Origin: Chromera velia
Taxonomy: Eukaryota; Sar; Chromeraceae
Length of the DNA stretch: 10,702 nucleotides
Direction of reading: 5' to 3'
Assembly: GCA_018398765.1 (NCBI GenBank)
Contig: JAHBMJ010002161.1
Location: 11,291-21,992, forward strand
In this document: in pieces, positions 6,226 to 10,702 of the stretch
Layout of the letters: each line of letters starts with the position of its first letter
Position numbering within the stretch: position 1 is the first letter of the stretch
Notes under the pieces: generated by a model
The model's database searches: none
Told to the model about the DNA's origin: nothing
Seen by the model: the letters and a program-made list of their open reading frames with translations, nothing else
Position numbers and translations under genes: made by a program

Positions 6226-7481
6226 TCATTCGTCTGATTTATCAAAATCTTTACAAAACCTCACAGAAGAGAATGTTGCTACCAGCATGTCCCACATGGT
6301 GTCGCTCAGGGGGTTTTCTCCCAGCTTAACTGTTAAGAGAGACTCCAACCTCCCAGAACCTAGGAGTGCCATCAGACAGGGCACACTCGCATCGCTCAAA
6401 CCGATATATTCTAAGCCTAACTCTTCAAGCGGGGGTGGCTTCTTTTGAACCCAGGCATCCCACAGGGCTCTTAGCCCTTCATCTCCAGCTGGCGGGTCCG
6501 CATCGGAGTAGTACGAGATAAGTTTCCGCAAAGACGGAAAACTTTCTGCATTCAGAGCCTGCCCTAGCTCTCGAAGACGCTCTCCATCCAGATGCGTGTG
6601 AGAAAAGCTCAGGGAGCGAAGAGACGACAACTTACCACTCCCCAACCCCATACGCAGAGCCCCCGCACCCATCACGTCAAAATTCACTTCCACCAGAAGA
6701 TCTTCCAGCGCGCACAAACGTCCCGATGCCAACGCCATGGAAAACATTGCAATCTCAGCCGGGTCCGCATGCTGCATGCTCGTTCTGAGCTCAATCGACA
6801 GGGAACGTAAACTCGCGGCCTTGGGAGAAGAAAGCGCAAGACACAAAATCTGAACCCCCATCGGTCTAACCTCTCTGCAGTCGAGGTGGAGTTTCTTCAG
6901 AGAAGCAAACTTTCCTCTTGTGATTGCTGCAGCTACAGCCCTGGCACCATACTCATCATTGACAAGACAGATACGATGTTCGTGGTCGAAGTTCTACCTG
7001 GTTTCAATCAATTCAAGGGACGGGGGCATATGTGGCCCCTCTACGAGTGGATTCAGGAAAGCACCCATCCCCTCCTCCTGCGCCTTCTGTCCCCCCCTGA
7101 AAAAGGGTTCTGCAAACAACAGTTCTTTCAGTGAGGAAAGACAAATTGGTGTGTGTGTCAATACTGTCCCTAACTCTCTTCCCATCTCACGCGACAGACC
7201 AAGTCGTGCACGCAATTCCAATTTCTGCAACCACGGGATCTTTCTGGCTCAAATCATATGAACCAACAGAAAGACAGATCCCCATTCTATACTCTCCTCT
7301 GCATTATCCAATTTGATATCGACTTTCACCAAATGGGAAAGGCTGCCATCACAAATGTCCTCACAAAAACTGCGAAAACACTCGTCAGTCCCAAATTTAA
7401 ACTGAAGATGCACAAAGGAAGGGAAATTGCTGGGCTGGGTGCTGAACACTCTTCCCAAGGCTTCACACCCTTCTCCCCCCC
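6226..7481 (-). pseudogene. Leucine-rich-repeat protein, C-terminal exon with two stops
   Basis: It reads from a good acceptor (cttccttacag, ending at 7482) to TGA at 6226-6228, about 417 codons in one frame. The frame is broken only by TGA at 7251-7249 and TAG at 6996-6994. About eight or more repeats of 27-30 residues of the ribonuclease-inhibitor/NLRC type are visible (LGSGKLSSLRSLSF, FASLKKLHLD, KPPPLEELGLEY). LRR phrases continue across both stops, so they interrupt one protein rather than separate genes. Such repeats form curved protein-binding scaffolds; the partner and compartment cannot be told. There is no N-terminus in this exon and it starts in phase 1, so upstream exons must lie beyond the minisatellite or are lost. 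Residues after the last LRR are few, so the natural C-terminus is probably present. Confidence 0.65.
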
Positions 7482-7599
7482 CTGTAAGGAAGTCTTTGTT
7501 GTTTTTTAATTGTTGTAAACTCCATCCTCCCAATGATTCTGCTTTTCAAATTTTAGGATGGCAAAAACATTCTATTTGGTCCAGGAAAAGCCAGCATCC

Positions 7600-8296
7600 A
7601 AGCATATGAAAACAGAAAAGAAAACCAGAAAAATGAAACTGGAGCAGACGTCACGGTCATACACGCAGACAGACAAGAAAGATGAAGACTGAAAGGTCTT
7701 TATGTGAGGAGACAAGGAAGATGAAAATGAAACGGACTTTCTGTAAGCAGACGGGCTAGCAGATAGGAAAGATTCATGAAACTGGAGAGGCCATCATGTA
7801 CGCAGGCAGGAAAGATGGGAGCGCCGAAACCCGTCATACAAGCAGGTAAGATGGACAAAAGCGGAGGAAAGTGGAAAGTCATCGTGCATGCACAAGAAAG
7901 ATGGAACCCAAGAAGACGTCACACAAACCGACAGGAAACATGGAAGCGGAAAAGCTTTCATGCAAGTCGACAGAAAAGATTCATGAAACTGGAGAGGCCC
8001 TTAACACGCAGGTAGGAAAGATGGAAGCTAGCAGAAAGTGGTCATGCAAGCCGGCAAGATAGATAAAAGTGGGGAGTCTACATGCAAGCAAACAGCGAAG
8101 GTGGAAGCTGAGAACACGTCATGCAAACTGGCAGGAAACATGGAAGCAAAGACGCTTTCATGCAAGTCGACATGCAGAGAGGTGGTCAAACACGCCGGCA
8201 GGAAAATTAAGATGGAAGCACGGAAAGCCGTCATGCAAGCAAACACGACAGAAGAAAGCAGAGACCCACCAGGCAAACAAAAAGGAAAGATGGGAA
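7600..8296 (+). repeat. Degenerate minisatellite with ~200-bp internal duplication
   Basis: Diverged relatives of the 38-bp unit (tgcaagc...aggaaagatggaag) occur with variable spacing. Longer copies are visible too: gattcatgaaactggagagg at 7771 and at 7978 (207 apart), and caggaaacatggaagc followed by gctttcatgcaagtcgac at about 7932 and 8132 (200 apart). It appears to be the older edge of the array. Confidence 0.7.
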
Positions 8297-8310
8297 TATG
8301 AGAGTGGAGA

Positions 8311-9032
8311 GGTCGTCATGCAAACAGACAGAAAGATGGGAATGGAGAGGCCATCGTGCAAACAGACAGAAAGATGGAAGTAGAGAGGCCTTCGTGCAAA
8401 TAGACAGAAAGATGGGAATGGAGAGGCCGTCATGCAAACAGACAGAAAGATGGAAGTGGAGAGGCCATCATGCAAACAGACAGAACGATGAACGTGTAGA
8501 GACCGTTATGTAAACAGATAGAAAGATGGAAGTTGAGAGGCCGTCATGCAAACAGACAGAACGATCAAAGTGGAGAGGCCGTCATGCAAACAGACAGAAT
8601 GATGAAAGTTGAGAGGCCGCCATGCAAACAGATAGAACGATGAACGTGGAGAGGCCACCATGCAAACAAACAGAAAGATGGAAGTTGAGAGGCTATCATG
8701 CAAACAGACAGAACGATCAAAGTGGAGAGGCCGTCATGCAAACAGACAGAATGATGAAAGTGGAGAGGCCATCATATAAACAGACAGAAAGATGGAAGTG
8801 GAGAGGCCGTCATGCAAACAGACAGAATGATGAAAGTGGAGAGGCCGCCATGCAAACAGACAGAACGATGAAAGTGGAGAAGCCGTCATATAAACAGACA
8901 GAACGATGAAAGTGGAGAGGCGGTCATGCAAATAGACAGAAAGATGGAAGTTGAGAGGCTGTCATGCAGAGAGAGAGAAAGATGGAAGTGGAGAGGCTGT
9001 CATGCAAACAGAGAGAAAGATAAAAGTAGAGA
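8311..9032 (+). repeat. 38-bp minisatellite, 19 units without indels
   Basis: Unit pattern: ggccgtcatgcaaacagaca, then gaaagatggaagtggaga. Unit starts fall every 38 bases from 8311 to 8995 with no length change. Variant types repeat in order: units 5-8 (8463-8614) match units 9-12 (8615-8766) as a 152-bp block, and units 1-2 resemble units 3-4 as a 76-bp block. The plus strand is purine-rich and nearly stop-free in several frames, so long open frames here are artefacts. Confidence 0.95.
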
Positions 9033-9870
9033 GAAGTTCAACGTATGCGTGTGTATCTTCATATAGGAATTCTGGCCTGAAGATTCAATTCTCCTGACAC
9101 GCGTCCAGAAAAATGCTTGATTGAACTGTGCAGAGTACACTCATTCTCTAGACTCATTCTCGTAGGAAGGTCAGTCAAAAAGCTGGTTTAAGCTGCTGCT
9201 TAGCTGCATGCACAGACGCAGGATTGACTGCAAATTCGAACTTACTGGTGGGTCTGTTACCTCCATCTGGTCCAGATGTATAGGAGAATTTGTAGCTACG
9301 TCTGTCCAATACCATGCAGTTCTTTTTTGTCATCGAAGATCGTAGCTAGCTTATGCTTGCAGGTCAGTCTGACTCATGCAGTCATTTCCTGCGGATCTCA
9401 TGCTGCACTGTGCGGCCCCGATGTTTACGCTTGAATATGCTTGAGGGGCACGTTTGGGCTTTTTTCGCGGTCAAGTTCAGTTTCGCGGGGGAGTCGCACG
9501 GAGCTGTTGCATTGCATGGCAGATAGGTGTCAAAGCTTTGCGCGTTACCCCTTGAGCCAGGTCGTGGGGGTGTACAGATCTAGATAAAAACCGAGGCCCT
9601 GGGCTCCGGCACTTAGCAACACTTCAGCAATCCACCACGAAAGTTTTAATTTCACCCCTTCTAATTTATGTTTAACCTTTCAAAGTTCTCCGGAGGAACT
9701 TTTCTTTTCTCTCTTACTGCATATTACTATACTTTGACAAGATGATTATCATGATTGAAAATGCATGGTTCTGCATGAATCATTATCAATTTCTAGAGTT
9801 GAGTGATTGACAATCTCTTGCATGAACATGGGCTGCTGGGAGCACGGCTCCACTCTAGCAAAGCCAACTT

Positions 9871-9901
9871 CATTCATTCATTTATTCATTCATTCATTCA
9901 A
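9871..9901 (+). repeat. (CATT)n microsatellite
   Basis: Imperfect run of cattcatt with one tttatt interruption. Confidence 0.9.
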
Positions 9902-10132
9902 TTATAGAGTATTATAGATCTAGAGTTCCGTTAGACAACGTCAGAATAGAAGCACTGATTTTATCTAGGATTCCATATGACTCTACTGAGTGATCTCGAC
10001 TTACTACATATACGTAAGTCTTAGTTATCATAAGTTATATCTTAGTTTGATTATTTTAACTTTGATATAGGAACTGTTTGATACTTATTGTCAAACCTGT
10101 TCACTATGTATTAGATAGTATTAGGTATAGCG

Positions 10133-10156
10133 ATTAGCAAACCGTCTTTTGCTAAT
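10133..10156 (+). repeat. Perfect 9-bp stem hairpin
   Basis: attagcaaa (10133-10141) and tttgctaat (10148-10156) are exact reverse complements around the loop ccgtct. It is not followed by a T-run and no gene is adjacent, so its role is unknown. Confidence 0.7.
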
Positions 10157-10353
10157 AGTTTTATCCCTAGTTTTATCCAGAATCTTCTGAACTTCACAGA
10201 TTCTGAAGCAGTGTAGCAAGTAGTTCACTAGTGAAACGGCTGAGCAGTAAAGCAGACAAGCCAGAATCGTGTGTACACCGTTGAGGCTGTTTTTCAGTGG
10301 TTCGATCATCACGATGAATCATCATTCAATCATGAAATGTCTGAATAGAAGTT

Positions 10354-10494
10354 ATGAGCGTCTCCCAGAAGGCCCAGAGACGGGTGCGATGCGTTAACGT
10401 ACTGGAGGAGACGGACGAAAACCGAGTTGAGGAGGAGGTGACGAGGGGGGGGGTTTTCCCCGCAAAGATAGGAGAAGAATTCGAAGTTGTCTAG
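10354..10494 (+). CDS. Small ORF candidate, 46 residues
   Basis: An ATG at 10354 after a TGA at 10342 opens 46 codons ending in TAG at 10492. The peptide is charged and balanced (RRVRCVNVLEETDENRVEEE). It could be a short protein or a first exon, but no donor was found before the stop. It overlaps an opposite-strand exon candidate; only one is likely real. Confidence 0.2.
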   Translation: MSVSQKAQRRVRCVNVLEETDENRVEEEVTRGGVFPAKIGEEFEVV

Positions 10495-10497
10495 ATC
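10403..10497 (-). CDS. Candidate exon on minus strand
   Basis: On the minus strand a long pyrimidine tract (10500-10702) leads to cactccctgcag, then a stop-free 95-nt stretch (FEFFSYLCGENPPPRHLLLN) ending at a GTACGT donor. It could be an upstream exon of the LRR gene across the minisatellite, but it leaves phase 2 while the LRR exon at 7481 needs phase 1, so another exon would be required between them. Confidence 0.2.
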
Positions 10498-10559
10498 CTG
10501 CAGGGAGTGCGGGGGAAGGGGGGGGAAAGAAATCACGGAAGAAAGATGCGGATGTGCGG

Positions 10560-10702
10560 AAGTCGCGACGGCAGGAAAACGCGATAGGGCTGGGGGAGAG
10601 GGAGGGCGAAAAAAAAAAAAAGAAAGAAAAGAGGGAAGGGGGGGAGGGAGGAAGAGAGGAACAACGAAAGAACGAAAGAAAGAAAGAAAGAAAGAAAGAA
10701 AG
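10560..10702 (+). repeat. Purine tract ending in (GAAA)n
   Basis: Almost purely A and G from about 10580: A13 at 10609-10621, G-rich blocks at 10631-10655, then gaaa repeats to the window end. The other strand reads as a long polypyrimidine tract. Confidence 0.9.

Larger units (their letters stand above)
9036..10320. other. No gene recognised
   Basis: Both strands show scattered stops and no protein-like stretch. The region holds a CATT microsatellite at 9871-9901 and a hairpin at 10133-10156, annotated separately. Confidence 0.5.

Noticed and set aside
7776-8931. Many open frames on both strands in the minisatellite
   Set aside because: The 38-bp unit is nearly stop-free in several frames; the peptides are repeat artefacts.
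8311-9032. CRISPR array
   Set aside because: The whole 38-bp unit repeats with no unique spacers, and the genome context is eukaryotic.
10299-10307. T-loop-like ggttcgatc suggesting a tRNA
   Set aside because: The flanking bases do not form a T-stem and no acceptor or anticodon arm is found.

Overview
The window looks like nuclear DNA of a protist. It has GT-AG introns, long non-coding stretches, microsatellites, a large minisatellite, and genes broken by in-frame stops rather than a compact bacterial layout. The best organism clue is the leucine-rich-repeat reading on the minus strand at 6226-7481. Its repeats are of the ribonuclease-inhibitor type, with phrases such as LGSGKLSSLRSL and LGSGRLESLLTVKL. 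I recall this style from chromerid algae (Chromera velia and relatives), but that is recognition by eye and not a database result.

Layout. Bases 1-670 hold only short coding-like fragments (2-289 and 404-568). Bases 671-5003 look like one mobile-element-sized block. A 46-bp inverted repeat (38/46 identical) sits at each end, and both flanks carry subterminal CAGACT/GACTCTG-type repeats, including a 178-bp tandem duplication on the left. Inside are a plus-strand, apparently multi-exon gene in degraded form (coding-like from about 1157 to 4089, with a clear 428-nt AT-rich intron at 3323-3750) and a minus-strand gene of unknown function (4007-4633). Their 3' ends overlap convergently. Bases 5004-6225 have no convincing gene. 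Bases 6226-7481 are the LRR gene piece on the minus strand, starting at a good splice acceptor. Bases 7600-9032 are tandem repeats: a degenerate part with an internal copy at about 200-bp spacing, then 19 units of a 38-bp repeat with no indels. Bases 9036-10702 are mostly non-coding, with a strong 9-bp hairpin, small coding candidates at 10354-10497, and a purine tract ending in (GAAA)n.

How the parts fit. All three protein readings (the plus gene, the minus gene and the LRR gene) keep one frame over hundreds of codons but carry in-frame stops. At least one stop is a clear CGA-to-TGA change, judged against a tandem copy of the same coding segment. Most differences between the two 178-bp repeats are C/T. 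The simplest view is a decaying repeat-rich region with C-to-T mutation. Rival explanations are unrecognised introns or stop readthrough. The most interesting candidate is the 4.33-kb inverted-repeat-bounded block, whose gene content I cannot assign to a known transposon family.
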